A stretch of DNA of 64,000 bases from Cepaea nemoralis (GCA_014155875.1 JACEFZ010026857.1:1-64000), one strand, 5' to 3'; counted from the first letter of the stretch, positions 11,746 to 22,790 are shown. Made by a program: numbers and translations. The notes: a model not told the origin generated them from the sequence alone.

Positions 11746-12124
11746 GGTCTACTTCATTCTCTTTCTCCTTATTATTTTGCCGTCTTGTTTTCTCATTATT
11801 GTTTATTCATGTCTCTTTATTGTACAAACATATCTATTGTCCTTCCGGCATCTTTCTTATCTTTGTCAGAACCACGTTTAATTTACCGATATAGTTCTAT
11901 GGTTAAAGAGAATTGAGTTCATGCGTTTTCTTGATTAAGCCATCCAAATCTGATGGTATAGTTCTCAGAGAACTAGACAGTGTTGCAATTGCTTTCGAGA
12001 CAAGCGTCTGGACACTATTCGGCTCCTCGTCCCATACACCCGAGGTAAACTAGTCTATTCCGACTACTGGTTACTCCTTTACTGTGTCAGCCAATTGATC
12101 ATATGTATTTATAAATGACCTATG

Positions 12125-12500
12125 GCTGTGACTGTGTTCCCAAATGCAACATCGAAGTAAAGGGATCTACTCCTAGTCTTAAGCAGGTCAGTGTGTCCAA
12201 GTATTTAAGGTATTTTGATAACGGCAGATGGGAAATGTTTTAGAGGAGTCAAATGTATAATAGGCCAAGCAAAAGCAGCAGTTAACATAATGAAGTAAAT
12301 TGTATGCAATCTATTGTTTAAAAAACAATAGAGGTGAGAATGAGTTCTTAAGAGCTATATCGAGCCAACTGTGATGTAAGGAAGTGAATCATTGGCAATC
12401 TGTAGATTAGTGAGGAATTATATATTAGCTGCAGAAATGTGGTTTTAGAGAAGAATTACGAGAACACCAGTTACTGACAATGAAGGTATCTTGAAAAAAT
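12125..12500 (+). pseudogene. Decayed RTE-like LINE reverse-transcriptase C-terminus
   Basis: Three-frame reading gives, with several stops and frameshifts, the order expected of the region after the reverse-transcriptase core: a QVSVSKYLRYF-like segment (compare QVNRYSYLGTVIT on the minus strand at 51024-51224), then a CGSESLA-like segment, then AAEMWF and RRI-R-PVTDNE (compare MQRIPWTDRKTND at 22000). The RTE-like placement is by resemblance to the better copies at 22000 and 50190-53470. It is clearly non-functional. Confidence 0.6.
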
Positions 12501-12509
12501 GCTGCCCTT

Positions 12510-13985
12510 TCCCAGATGTTTGTTTGACTCTATCTTACATTAAAACTACTTTAGTCCACTCTTCTCCGTGTGTTTGTGTGACTCTTTCTTACATTAAAAC
12601 TACTTTAGTCTACTCTTCTCTGTGTGATTGTGTGACTATCTTACATTAAAACTAGTTTAGTCCACTCTTCTCCGTGTATATGTGTGACTCTTTCTTACAT
12701 TAAAACTACTTTAGTCTACTCTTCTCTGTGTGATTGTGTGACTATCTTACATTAAAACTAGTTTAGTCCACTCTTCTCCGTGTATTTGTGTGACTCTTTC
12801 TTACATTAAAACTGCTTTAGTCCACTCTTCTCTGTGTGTTCGTGTGACTATCTTACATTAAAACTACTTTAGTCCACTCTTCTCTGTGTGTTCGTGTGAC
12901 TCTTTCTTACATTAAAACCACTTTAGTCCACCCTTCTCTGTGTGTTCAGGTAACTCTATCTTACAGTAAAACTACTTTAGTCACTCTTCTCTGTGTGTTC
13001 GTGTGACTGTCTTTACATTAAAACTACTTTAGACAACTTTTCTCTGTGTGTTTGTGTGACTATCTTACATTAAAACTACTTTAGTCCACTCTTCTCTGTG
13101 TGTTCGTGTGACTGTCTTTACATTAAAACTACTTTAGAAAACTTTTCTCTGTGTGTTTGTGTGACTCTTTCCTACATTAAAACTACTTTAGTCCACTCTT
13201 CTCTGTGTGTTTGTGTGACTCTTTCTTACATTAAAACTACTTTTGTCCACTCTTGTCCGTGTGTTTATGTGACTCTTTCTTACATTAAAACTACTTTAGA
13301 CAACTTTTCTCTGTGTGTTTGTGTGACTCTTTCTTACATTAAAACTACTTTAGTCCACTCTTCTCTGTATATTCATGTGACTCTATCTTACATTAAAACT
13401 ACTTTAGTCCACTCTTCTCTGTATATTCATGTGACTCTATCTTACATTAAAACTACTTTAGTCCACTCTTGTCCGTGTGTTTATGTGACTCTTTCTTACA
13501 TTAAAACTACTTTAGTCCACTCTTGTCCGTGTGTTTATGTGACTCTTTCTTACATTAAAACTACTTTAGTCCACTCTTGTCCGTGTGTTTATGTGACTCT
13601 TTCTTACATTAAAACTACTTTAGTCCACTCTTCTCTGTATATTCATGTGACTCTATCTTACATTAAAACTACTTTAGTCCACTCTTGTCCGTGTGTTTAT
13701 GTGACTCTTTCTTACATTAAAACTACTTTAGTCCACTCTTGTCCGTGTGTTTATGTGACTCTTTCTTACATTAAAACTACTTTAGTCCACTCTTGTCCGT
13801 GTGTTTATGTGACTCTTTCTTACATTAAAACTACTTTAGTCCACTCTTCTCTGTGTGTTCATGTGACTATCTTACATTAAAACTTCTTTAATTTACTCTT
13901 CTCTGTGTGTTTGTGTGACTCTTGCTTACAGTAAAACTATTTTAGCCCACTCTTCTCTGTGTGTTCATGTGACTCTATCTGACAT
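12510..13985. repeat. 54-bp satellite (about 27 copies) with an 18-residue repeat frame
   Basis: Units of ACTCTTTCTTACATTAAAAC plus TACTTTAGTCCACTCTTCTC plus TGTGTGTTTGTGTG, with 51-bp variants lacking TCT. In the uniform part (13098-13880) a plus-strand frame stays open for 260 codons as VTLSYIKTTLVHSS-type repeats, because 54 is a multiple of three. Variation between units is mostly third-position-neutral C/T and clusters in two types (CTCTGTATATTCATG, GTCCGTGTGTTTATG) that recur in blocks. No start context, domain or splice structure supports a protein. Confidence 0.93.
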
Positions 13986-14017
13986 TACACTGGACATAGT
14001 CAAGATGTTTTTCTTGT

Positions 14018-14055
14018 TGGGGGTGGGGGGGGGGGGGGTGGGGTGGGAGGTGTGG
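14018..14055. repeat. G-rich homopolymer tract
   Basis: GGGGGTGGGG-type runs with up to about 10 G in a row form a possible G-quadruplex site. Confidence 0.8.
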
Positions 14056-14261
14056 GGAAGAAAGTCACATTATGAGGAGATATAAATTGAAAAAAAAAAT
14101 ACTAACAACTGACAAGACTGGTGTAAAATGAGCAAGGGATAGTCAGAAAAATAAATATCAGAATGATTTGGTCACATAGTCAATAAAAGAAAATAGCTAA
14201 TAAAAAACTCTGGTGCTCGAGTGAGATGCGAACTCTGAATGTCCACGCTTATCTGCATGCC

Positions 14262-14310
14262 ACATGATGATGATGATGATGATGATGATGATGTTTATGA
14301 AGATGATGAT
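14262..14310. repeat. (GAT)n microsatellite
   Basis: About ten GAT trinucleotides followed by a diverged tail. Confidence 0.9.
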
Positions 14311-14985
14311 ATATAACACCGTATTTTAATTGCCGAATTCAATCGACTCTAATGTGTAAAATAGATGCATTAATTTTCAACAATAAAATCAATGATTACA
14401 GATCACTACGTAAATGAAATCCATAAAGGGTTCACGTATAGCATGTTTGAGAAACACTGGAATACATCTCTCAAAACATCATTCATAGTTCCTAGACAAT
14501 GGCAATATCTAATCCTTGGAAACGTATACAATTGCCGGGTGTCAAAATGGTACGCTGTCTACCGCCACGGATCCCGTCCATAATTGCTGCGACTATTTTC
14601 ATTTTAATCGATTTCAGCACTAGCTATGTAAATGACTTCAAATATTGTAAGCAAATACACGGATAGAACGGTATCGAATTACAACTTGGTTAGCAACCCG
14701 GCTACTTACAATATCATTAACTGCAGTCTATTCAGGACGAACACTGCAGCAGAGTAATCGATGGCAATCTCGGCTGGCAGGAGCATGGTTACTGCGTCTT
14801 GTATGTAATGTCTCCTGGGTACAGTGTTTTAGACTGGTCGCAGAGTGCAAAAGCTTGGGAACTCTCAAATCTGACCTTTTCATTGATGATTCTCCACCCC
14901 TTCCATTTTAAGGCCTACTCTGGAGATGTCAAAAAGCTCAAGTTGAATGCCGTTTTACTTAGGTGTATTCATGATGACGTCAGAC
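14311..14985. other. No feature recognised
   Basis: Short frames at 14392-14583 and the first part of 14799-15227 have no domain. The downstream half of the latter overlaps an opposite-strand LINE and is a shadow. Confidence 0.45.
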
Positions 14986-14989
14986 GGTG

Positions 14990-15765
14990 TACAAAGAAGA
15001 AGACTGATCATTATCATCATCTTGTACCTTTGTACCTTGCTGATACACGTGGGCGGTCATGTTTCGCCATCTCACTCGATCACCAGAGTCGTGTATCAGC
15101 TCTGTGTTCTTGTCTCGACCATGGCAAATGGTCAAGCCATCCAGATATGTACTTCTCTGTCATCCTCTTGTTCTTTTCCTCTCAATCTTGCCAGTTGTCA
15201 CACAATTCTCTAGTTTATTTCTTCTAATAACGTGCCCAACAAAATGTGGCTGTCAACGTCAAATTTCTCTAACCAGTTTACGGTTTTCATTTGCTCCTGG
15301 TAGGACTTAGTCATTGGTTTTTCTGACTGTCCATTGTATTCTTTGCGCCTTCCTCAGAAACCACATTTCCACTACCGTGATATATTTTTCAGCTCATTGT
15401 CCACATTTCACATCCATATAACTTTATAGGTTCTATGTAGCACTTCAACACTCTTTTTCACGTTGCAATTGACATAATTTTTGGTCAGTATGTTTTCCAT
15501 CTTACAAAAGGCTGTCTTCGCCATGGCAATTCTTATTTTATTCACTTCAAGACACCTCTCATCAGATGTTATGTCTGTTCAGAGATAGTTGTACTGATTC
15601 ACTTGTGTAAGAATATTATAATTTGCCCGCATATTACATCGTGGTATTTCTTTCTTCCTAGTGACGACCATAATCTCTGTCTTTTTACAATTTAATTCTA
15701 ACTCCATTTATTCACTGTATTCCGCATCTACTAAATGTTGCAGATCCTGTTTACATTAATAATAC
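14990..15765 (-). pseudogene. RTE-like LINE, 3' portion (minus strand)
   Basis: Co-linear reverse-strand relative of 50190-51300. The plus strand reads GTGGGCGGTCATGTTTCGCC, CTTGCCAGTTGTCACACAATT, CATTGGTTTTTCTGACTGTC, CTTACAAAAGGCTGTCTTCG and GTGACGACCATAATCTCTGT in the same order as the better copy. On the minus strand these give pieces of the segment after the polymerase core (AEIMVVTRKK-like, AKTAFCK-like) and the C-terminal HVIRRN...VTTGKI...GRPR region. Stops and frameshifts are frequent. The 355-bp insert present in the 50-kb copy is absent here. Confidence 0.8.
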
Positions 15766-16065
15766 TTAAGCTTTCGAACAATACTTGTGACCATGTGTTT
15801 TAATAGTTTCAGCTTAAGTATTATTCATTTATTCACTTCAGATGATGTATAATTCTACAGGATTCACCCGACAAGATGCGGCGAAATATTCCAGGCAATA
15901 AATCGTACAACAAATTGTTTTTGACATAATAATTAATCTGAACAATTAGTACCCTACAGCAGGTATTTGTTGTGGAATACGTAGACAATGAACTTAGCAT
16001 GCTTTAACAAAAAACAAAACAAAAGAAGAAAAATCAGATTACCTTGTTCAAACTTTAAAAAAGGT
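15766..16065. other. No feature recognised
   Basis: AT-rich sequence with no frame or repeat recognised. Confidence 0.5.
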
Positions 16066-16074
16066 TATATTGGG

Positions 16075-16300
16075 ACGGCTGGCCGAATAGATGGAACGCC
16101 GGGCTCCCATTCGGGAGACCCAGGTTCGATTCCTCGGTAAGGTGTGAGATTTTTTTCTGTCGGGGGCAAAAAGAAAATTCTAACCTGCACAGTTCGCGGC
16201 GACTGCACTAGCCAGGCGGCCTTAATTCCTCAGGCTCAAAGACCCCTCTGCCATAAATCGCAAAGTCTATGTTGGCAGTAAATGACAGTTTAAATGACAG
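16075..16300 (+). mobile_element. tRNA-derived SINE, family 4, with 9-bp target-site duplication
   Basis: TATATTGGG flanks it perfectly at 16066-16074 and 16301-16309, fixing the length at 226 bp. The head reads GGCTGGCCGAATAGATGG (box A region), CTCCCATTCGGGAG (anticodon-stem-like) and GGTTCGATTCC (box B). The anticodon arm and T arm look like a glycine tRNA with CCC anticodon, which is my inference. The 3' part CTCAAAGACCCCTCTGCCAT...GGCAGTAAATGACAG recurs inverted at 48150-48216. Confidence 0.88.
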
Positions 16301-16675
16301 TATATTGGGGTTGTACGTTAGTTGCTAGTCTCTAGTCTATTTCGTTTGCTCATATTTATATCGCTCAGATGTTTCTTTTTTTTTTCTTTTCTTTTCAGGT
16401 GATTGTTTTGAAAAGGACTATTCCTTAGAAGGATTCATTTCCTGCTTGACTTTAGCATGGAAATTCACGGATAAGGAGTTACAGCTTGGAGTTTTGTGTA
16501 GAAAAGTGCGTGATGTAACACTTCCTTAAGAGCAAAGGACCAGAGCGACCTGTATCTGCTCAGCACTACCAGAGATCTGAACATTCCATTCCATATTTCA
16601 GAGAACATACGAAATCACGTGACTTGTAGAATGAAGGCAACGCATTCTTACAAAGCATAACATTATTTAGAGAAC

Positions 16676-16677
<2 letters not shown>

Positions 16678-16762
<85 letters not shown>
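16678..16762. repeat. (GA)n microsatellite
   Basis: About 40 GA dinucleotides with a few CA interruptions. Confidence 0.95.
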
Positions 16763-17632
16763 CATTTTAACTCTTCCTTTCAAGTCCCATTCACGTTCTA
16801 GTCGTCTGAGGTATGAAAAGGGCTTTATTCTATCGGAGTGAGGCTAGTATAGAGACTTCTTTCTCTTCCCGGTGCCAGAGTGCTATCCTCACGAATACTT
16901 GCAAAGCTCTCTGTCCCTTCTCCAAGTTCAGAAATCAGCGGGGTGTGCATGACTGTACTGGAACTTCACATCTGCGGGCCGCATTGTGGAACGTCATCAG
17001 ATCTTGATACAGCACAGCACTCATAGACGGGCTGGGATTATGCCTGGGGTATGGTTCTGTGGCTCAGATACCGAGTTAAGTGCGTGGAGCGACACAGTGA
17101 GCTGTGGATTTTAATTGAAATGCTTTTACATCTGTCATCGGCGATTTGTGTTGTGAATTGCATGTTTAGAAACATGGCGGAAGGCCGGTTGCCGAACTAG
17201 CTCTTTTGGCCTTATGCAGTGTGTATGTAACTGTTGGTTGTCTAGTGACTGCCGCTTCCACCGATGATGAACTGTAATTTTATTGGTGGACTGTTGTGTT
17301 GGCATTCTGAAAGCGGCAGTATGCATGTAGGCCTGTGCGTGCTGTTGGTTTGTCGAGACTGCTGTCCGCTCAACATTTCACATGGAGCAGTGAGCAGCAA
17401 CTTGTGTGATATTCACTGGCAGAGGAACGGGGAATTATAGGGTGACCCGTTGCCGTGAAGTTGCAACCCCAACTAAAGGCTATGCCTCGGCTGGCGATGT
17501 TTCCTCACCAGGACTGAAGTATGTTACTGTCCAGCAAATCCCAAAGCCAGTCCTTAGAGTCTTATTCTACTGAGTGTCGTAAACAGAATTCTCATATTGG
17601 ACATGGTGACATTTCCAAATCAGAAAATGAAT
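16763..17632. other. No feature recognised
   Basis: Higher GC than the surroundings. Frames at 16813-17007 (+) and 17135-17326 (-) have no recognisable domain. If a host exon exists in this window this is a place to look, but I see no positive evidence. Confidence 0.4.
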
Positions 17633-17642
17633 CCAAAATACA

Positions 17643-17862
17643 GGAAGCCGACGTGGCTGAAAGGATAAGAAGACTCGCTCTTAAACTTCCGGTGCGCTGA
17701 TGGCAGAGTACGGGGTTCAATCCGTAAACCAGTGTTAAGTTGGAATTAAACGTTGAATTCTCTTTTCAGGAAGGAATGGCAAACTACTGAACGGTAATGA
17801 TGCATAGAATATAAACATGGAGTTGACTGCAACGACAGGCAAAGAACATGTAACATTTCAAA
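17643..17862 (+). mobile_element. SINE, family 1 tail with tRNA-like head, 10-bp target-site duplication
   Basis: CCAAAATACA occurs at 17633-17642 and 17863-17872, bracketing a 220-bp element. The head has box A-like CGTGGCTGAAAGGATAAG and box B GGGGTTCAATCC, with CTCTTAAACTTCCGGTGCGC between them. The 3' half has the family 1 tail GGAATGGCAAACTACTGAAC...GAGTTGACTGCAACG. The head is closer to the family 2 and 26.6-kb heads than to the head at 41850. Confidence 0.88.
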
Positions 17863-17870
17863 CCAAAATA

Positions 17871-17980
17871 CAATATTTACAATATGATACTTCTATCTAG
17901 AGTTCATACAATATTTACAATGTGATACATCTATCTAGAGTTCATACAATATTTACAGTATGATACTTCTATCTAGAGTG
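17871..17980. repeat. 38-bp tandem repeat, 3 copies
   Basis: CAATATTTACAATATGATAC plus TTCTATCTAGAGTTCATA, three times. The array begins exactly at the 3' target-site duplication of the SINE. Confidence 0.85.
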
Positions 17981-18044
17981 GGTTGAACTCTGCTCAGCTT
18001 GAATCCATATTTCCATATCATGGCCTCTTTTGGGTATGGTTTCT

Positions 18045-18122
18045 CTGTCGCGCGCGCGCTCTCTCTCTTTCTTTCACCCTCTCTTGCTCTCTTTCACTCT
18101 CTATCTTTCGCTCTTTCGCTCT
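18045..18122. repeat. CT-rich microsatellite
   Basis: (CG)n then (CTCTTT)n-type pyrimidine tract. It abuts the 5' end of the truncated LINE coding remnant. Confidence 0.85.
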
Positions 18123-18816
18123 AACGACCAGACAAAAACTGCAGACACTAGCTATAACTGGAGCACCGCTCGAACTCCGCATAGGCACGTTACCTATAGT
18201 TAATGTGACTGAACATAAAACACTAGGTCTTTTAATTGACAGCCATTTGAACTGGAGCTCTCATGTTCACGCTCTTACCAAGAAAATAGCACAAAAAGTT
18301 TACCAACTTGCTAAAATTCAGCACTTCCTGGACGAAAGCACACGAAAAATATTCTATACATGCTATATCCAATCACATCTCGATTACTGTTCCACAGTTT
18401 GGGATGGTTGCCCTAAATCTAATTTAAAACGACTATGTTCTCTACAAAACCGCGCTATTCGTCTGGTTTCTGGCATAAAGCACGTTGAAAGTAATAATTT
18501 GTACAGTCATCTAAGACTGCTACCACTTCAAAAGCGCTTCCTTTTCAAGAAAGCCAAATTAGTGAATAAAATTATATCTCAAAATACCCCAGAGTATCTT
18601 CTGCCGCTGATTCAATCTAATGCAATGAACAGCAAGCGCCTAAATTTGTTACATGTCTCAAAGCCTAGATTGGACCTATACAAAACATGTTTCGCCTATT
18701 CTGGTGCTCACTTATGGAATGAGCTGCCTCCAGATCTGAAAACTCCAATGAGTCCCTACACATTTAACCGAAAACTCTTTCAATACTTAATCCATATCGA
18801 CTATATGCCACCATAA
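18123..18816 (+). pseudogene. Non-LTR retrotransposon reverse transcriptase, C-terminal part
   Basis: An open stretch of about 230 codons (inside the frame 17983-18816, whose first 45 codons are microsatellite). It carries the hallmarks of the region just after the YADD core in jockey/CR1-type reverse transcriptases: KTLGLLIDSHLNWSSHV, a YCSTVWDG motif, LQNRAIRLVSG, LPLQKR, and a C-terminal WNELPPDLK and TFNRKLFQYL, with the stop at 18816. The N-terminal endonuclease and polymerase core are missing (5' truncation). The remaining frame has no internal stop, so the copy is fairly young. The minus-strand relative is at 38688-39945. Other members of the family share the 3' end found at 19864-20032, which probably belongs to this same copy. 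Confidence 0.88.
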
Positions 18817-18869
18817 TTCATTTACTGGTATAATTGTTCATTATAATTGTTTAACTATAATTGTTCACT

Positions 18870-18890
18870 ATATATGTGTGTGCGTGTGGG

Positions 18891-18957
<67 letters not shown>

Positions 18958-19284
18958 AGAGAGAGAAAGTGGGTGTCAGAGAGAGGGAGAGAGTGAATGT
19001 GTGTGCGCACGTGCATGCGTGTGTGTGGAGAGAGTGATTGAGCGAGAAATTGTGGGGAAATGTGTCAGTGCATGCATTCGTACGTGTATGTGTGAGAGTG
19101 AGTGAGGGAGTGTGTGCATGCGTTCATGCGTTCATGCGTACGTGTATGTGTGAGAGAGTGTGATTTAGAGAGTGAGTGTGTGTGTGTGAAGGATTGTGTG
19201 TGAGAGAGTGAGACAGTGGGAGAGTTGATGTGTTAGTGTGTGTGTGTGAGCGCGCGCATGCGTGTGAGTGTGTGTATATGAAAG

Positions 19285-19345
<61 letters not shown>
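18870..19345. repeat. GA and GTGT-type microsatellite complex
   Basis: (GA)n, then mixed TGTGTG/GAGAGTGAG, then (GA)n again. It lies between the LINE stop codon and its probable 3' end, so it may be an expansion inside the 3' untranslated part. Frames here are artefacts. Confidence 0.85.
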
Positions 19346-19492
19346 GAGCTGAGCAGATGCATGTCATGTAACACGCATGTTATGTAACACGCGAATCCAT
19401 ATGTTTGTGTATTCTCATCTGTCATATTATCAGTTAAATACCATTTGATTTTATCATGCATAATATAAACTCATGTTCATTACTGTAGTTTG

Positions 19493-19694
19493 AGTGAGAG
19501 AGTCAGTGAGTGTGAATGAGAGACAGAATGAGTGAGCGGGAGAGTGAATGAGTGAGCATGAGAGTGAATGAGTGAGTGTGAGAGTGAATGAGTGAGCGTG
19601 AGAGTGAATAAGTGAGCGTGAGAGTGAATGAGTGAGCGCGAGAGTGAATGAGTGAGCGTGAGAGTGAATGAGTGAGCGCGAGAGTGAATGAGTG

Positions 19695-19744
<50 letters not shown>

Positions 19745-19762
19745 TGTGTGTGTGTGTCACTA
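19493..19762. repeat. 20-bp GAGTGAATGAGTGAGCGTGA repeat and (GA)n
   Basis: About ten tandem units of GAGTGAATGAGTGAGCGTGA, then (GA)n and (GT)n. Confidence 0.85.
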
Positions 19763-19863
19763 TCTTTACGTCACATACTTTTTATGTACACATTTTTCTC
19801 CATGTTTAACATTTTTATGAGACTGCTCATGGAGATGGGCCTCATAACATGGTAATAAGCCTT

Positions 19864-20032
19864 GTTTATGTTTACAACATTCATTTCACAATGTTTATTT
19901 TTCTTCCTATGTAAATGTATAATGCTATTGATGAATGAAAGACGAGTGATTGGAAGGGCCGAATAAAAGACGGGCCTGCGCGCCCAATTTGTGACCCTAA
20001 TAAAGTTGATTTGATTTGATTTGATTTGATTT
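19864..20032 (+). mobile_element. LINE 3' end (jockey/CR1-like family), copy 2
   Basis: Matches 2129-2291 across its length, including the CGGGCCTGCGCGCCCAATTT hairpin and AATAAAGTTGATTT, and ends in four to five GATTT units. It probably closes the LINE whose coding remnant ends at 18816; the 1 kb between them is mostly microsatellite. Confidence 0.85.
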
Positions 20033-20035
20033 CTT

Positions 20036-20130
20036 TCTCACACGCTCTCTCGCTCGCTCTCTATTTCACTTGCTCTCTCTTGCCGTCTCTCGTCCTCTCT
20101 CTCTCTTTCGCGCGCGCTCTCTCTCCTCTA
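20036..20130. repeat. CT-rich microsatellite
   Basis: Pyrimidine tract with CTCTCG and CGCGCG pieces directly after the LINE tail. Confidence 0.85.
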
Positions 20131-20505
20131 TGATTTTCTCAGTAATACCAAAAAGAATGCCGGAATGAGAGAATAATCTTCATAATGTATACTTTAGCTG
20201 TATTCCGGTCGAGGTAAACAATATGATCTTCAAGTCACCTCGACACAAGATTATTTTCCGCAATCCGGAATTTTCCACAGTAAACATAAAACACATTATA
20301 TGAAATCAAATTACATTGCAGGGAAATTATTGTTCTTACTGCACCATTTGAAATGTCCACGACAGTGTTAGCGTACAATTAAACATTCAACATTCCATAA
20401 TGTACAAAGGATTTGTATAAAACCAGTGTCAGTCGTTGTATTTTGTTTCCAGCTGAATATGATTAAGAACTCCACACATTATTTCAACTGCATGCAATAA
20501 GTTGA
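20131..20505. other. No feature recognised
   Basis: Unique AT-rich stretch. Confidence 0.5.
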
Positions 20506-20508
20506 CAA

Positions 20509-20538
20509 TTGGTTTAAACTGGGCTAGTGAAGAACCTC

Positions 20539-20578
<40 letters not shown>

Positions 20579-21045
20579 ATTCTCTCTCGCTCTCTCTTGG
20601 TTTAAACGGAAGCAGGCAAAAAACCTCTCTCTCATTCTCTCTAAATCTCTCTCGTTCTCTATCTCGTTCACTCTCGCTCTCTCTCTAGCCCTTTCTCTCT
20701 CTCTTTCTCGCTGTCTATCACTGTCACTCAATCTCTCTCGTTCTCTCTCGCTTTATCTCTCTCTCTCTCGCTCTCTCTTGGTTTAAACTGAAGCTAGCAA
20801 AAAGTCTCTCTCTTCCGTTCTCTCTCACTATCTCTCGTTCTCTCTCTCGTTGACTCTCTTTCTCTCTCTAGCTCTCTCTCTCTCTCTCTCGCTGTCAATC
20901 GCTGTCTCTCAATCTCTCTCGTTCAATCTCGCTTTCTCTAGCTTTCTATCTCTCTATCTCTCTCTCTCTCTCACTTTCTCTCTCTCTCTCACACACACTC
21001 TCTCTCTCACTGTCTCTTGGTTTAAACTGAATCTAGCAAAGAATC
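20509..21045. repeat. Tandem array of a TTGGTTTAAAC unit separated by CT arrays
   Basis: TTGGTTTAAACTGAAGCTAG-type segments followed by CAAAAAACCTCTCTC occur at 20509, 20597, 20778 and 21017. Each of the first three is followed by 60-210 bp of CTCT/CTGT/CGCTCT. The unit is constant and the spacer is hypervariable. Confidence 0.85.
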
Positions 21046-21299
21046 AGAACAGGACTTGTGTTGTCAAGGGACTAAGAACTTAGCAAAAAGGGGATCTCAC
21101 ATTCTGACAATCTTCTGTATAGAATCTAAATATTAAGATACTGCAACTGTAACATAATATCGTAACATATTTTCAGCTACCTACCTGCATGCCTAAACCT
21201 CTGTCTGCCTTCCTGACTGCCTGCCTACTAATTGCCTACCTATCTGTCTACCTAACGACATAACTACATAACATACATAACATGCCTGTGTGACTGCCT

Positions 21300-21775
21300 G
21301 ATTGGCGACCTACTTACACATATACAGATACCTGCTTGAATACCTGCCTGCACACATTCAGACAGACAAAAAGACCGACAGAGAGACAGACAGCTGGACA
21401 TGCATGCAGAAACAGGGGTATACCTGCATATGTACGAATATACGCACGCACACACGCACGCAAGAATAACACATACACACACACACATATATACATATAC
21501 ACACGCAGGCACGCACGCACGCACACGCGCGCGCACATACACACACATACATACACACATACACACATACATACATACACACACATACATACATACATAC
21601 CTACCTACCTACCTACCTCCCTCCCTCCCTCATCCATCCATTCATCCATCCATCCATCCATCCATCCATCCATCCATCCATCCACCCACCCACCCACCCA
21701 CCCACACACACACACACACATACATACATACATACATACATACATACATACATACATACATACATACACTGAATA
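21300..21775. repeat. Compound microsatellite (AC, ACAT, CTAC, CATC, CACC, ATAC)
   Basis: Successive blocks of (CA)n, (ACAT)n, (CTAC)n, (CTCC)n, (CATC)n, (CACC)n, (CA)n and (ATAC)n. All long frames over this block, on both strands, are artefacts. Confidence 0.95.
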
Positions 21776-21984
21776 GTCGTTATACAATAACCAATCAATA
21801 TAAGAGATACATAATCTGCATTCATGCAGTATTCGCAAAGCCTGTGTATATAGATTATCGATTTCAGGTTTTCAAAGCAGCGAACCAGATAGAGCAAGAA
21901 ATCCCGTTTCTCACTTTTGTGCATGAACCGTGGCAACATATTGGCTGCAGTACTGACTAACCCAAAGAGAGACAGACAGCTGGA

Positions 21985-22330
21985 AATGCATGCAGACTAA
22001 TGCAAAGAATACCATGGACAGACAGAAAGACCAATGACCAAGCACTACAGGAGACAAATGAAAATCGTAAATTGATTAGAGAAATTAGACGTAGACAGTC
22101 AAAATGTTTTGGACATGTTATGAGAAGAAATGGAATGGAGAACTTAGTGACAACTGGCAAGATCGAAGGGAACAGGCCAAGAGGAAGACCGAGAGGAAAA
22201 TACCTGGATGGCTTGGCCACATGGCATGGACGAGAAAGGAACACTGAGTTGCTCCACTACACTGGTGATCGAGTGAAATGGCGAGTCATGACCGCCCAAG
22301 CTTTCCGGCATGGCACATGATTGATTGACT
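21985..22330 (+). pseudogene. RTE-like LINE, C-terminal tail and 3' end
   Basis: Open to the stop near 22320. It reads RIPWTDRKTND, LIREIRRRQSKCFGHVMRRN, LVTTGKIEG, RPRGRPRGKYLDGLATW and TGDRVKWRVMTAQAF, the standard C-terminus of the RTE-like LINE seen on the minus strand at 50190-50420. The polymerase core is absent. GAGAGACAGACAGCTGGA at its left edge also occurs at 21383, so the microsatellite block and this LINE may have been joined by a local duplication. The 3' end is ACATGATTGATTGAC. Confidence 0.88.
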
Positions 22331-22429
22331 AACCCGAATAGCAATTCAAGTTGAGTCTTCGGACTGATGAGAGAATACTTTCAAATCTCCTAAAATGAGT
22401 GCTAGCGATTTCTCGATGGAATGAATTGA

Positions 22430-22790
22430 CAAACGAACAATCGAACGTAGGAATTAAGGAACGAACAAAAGAACAAACAATCAAACGAACTAACGAAGGA
22501 ATGAATGAACGATCAATGGAACGAACGAACGAACAATGGAACGCACAAACCAAGCAAATAGCGAACGAGAAATCATATGCACGAAACAAGCAACTAGCGA
22601 ACGAGCAATCGTAGGCACGAAACAAGCAACTAGCGAACGAGCAATCGTAGGCACGAAACAAGCAACTAGCGAACGAGTAATCGTATGCATGGAACAATCA
22701 GCTAGCGAACGAGCAATCGTATGCGCGAATCAAGAAACGAACGCAGGAGCAATCGTACGCACGAATGGAGAAACGAACGAATATTATTTT
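22430..22790. repeat. GAAC-rich microsatellite grading into a 36-bp minisatellite
   Basis: Degenerate (GAAC)n runs lead into about six units of GAACGAGCAATCGTAGGCAC plus GAAACAAGCAACTAGC. Frames on both strands stay open because 36 is a multiple of three; they are artefacts. Confidence 0.88.

Noticed and set aside
9065..13985. Possible CRISPR-like array (regular repeats)
   Set aside because: Units are contiguous with no unique spacers, are eukaryotic-type satellites, and there are no cas genes.
14799..15310. Plus-strand frames of 83-142 codons
   Set aside because: They are shadows on the opposite strand of the RTE-like LINE at 14990-15765.
16075..16150. A possible intact tRNA gene
   Set aside because: A and B boxes are good, but the acceptor and D arms do not pair and the sequence continues as a SINE bounded by a target-site duplication.
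16813..17326. Possible host exons in a GC-richer stretch
   Set aside because: No domain, splice pattern or codon evidence that I could support; left as unassigned.
17983..18122. N-terminal extension of the LINE frame starting at 17983
   Set aside because: The first 45 codons are CT microsatellite and flanking sequence; LINE homology starts at about 18123.
22000..22320. A host gene of 106 residues
   Set aside because: The protein is the known C-terminal tail of the RTE-like LINE; it has no independent start or domain.
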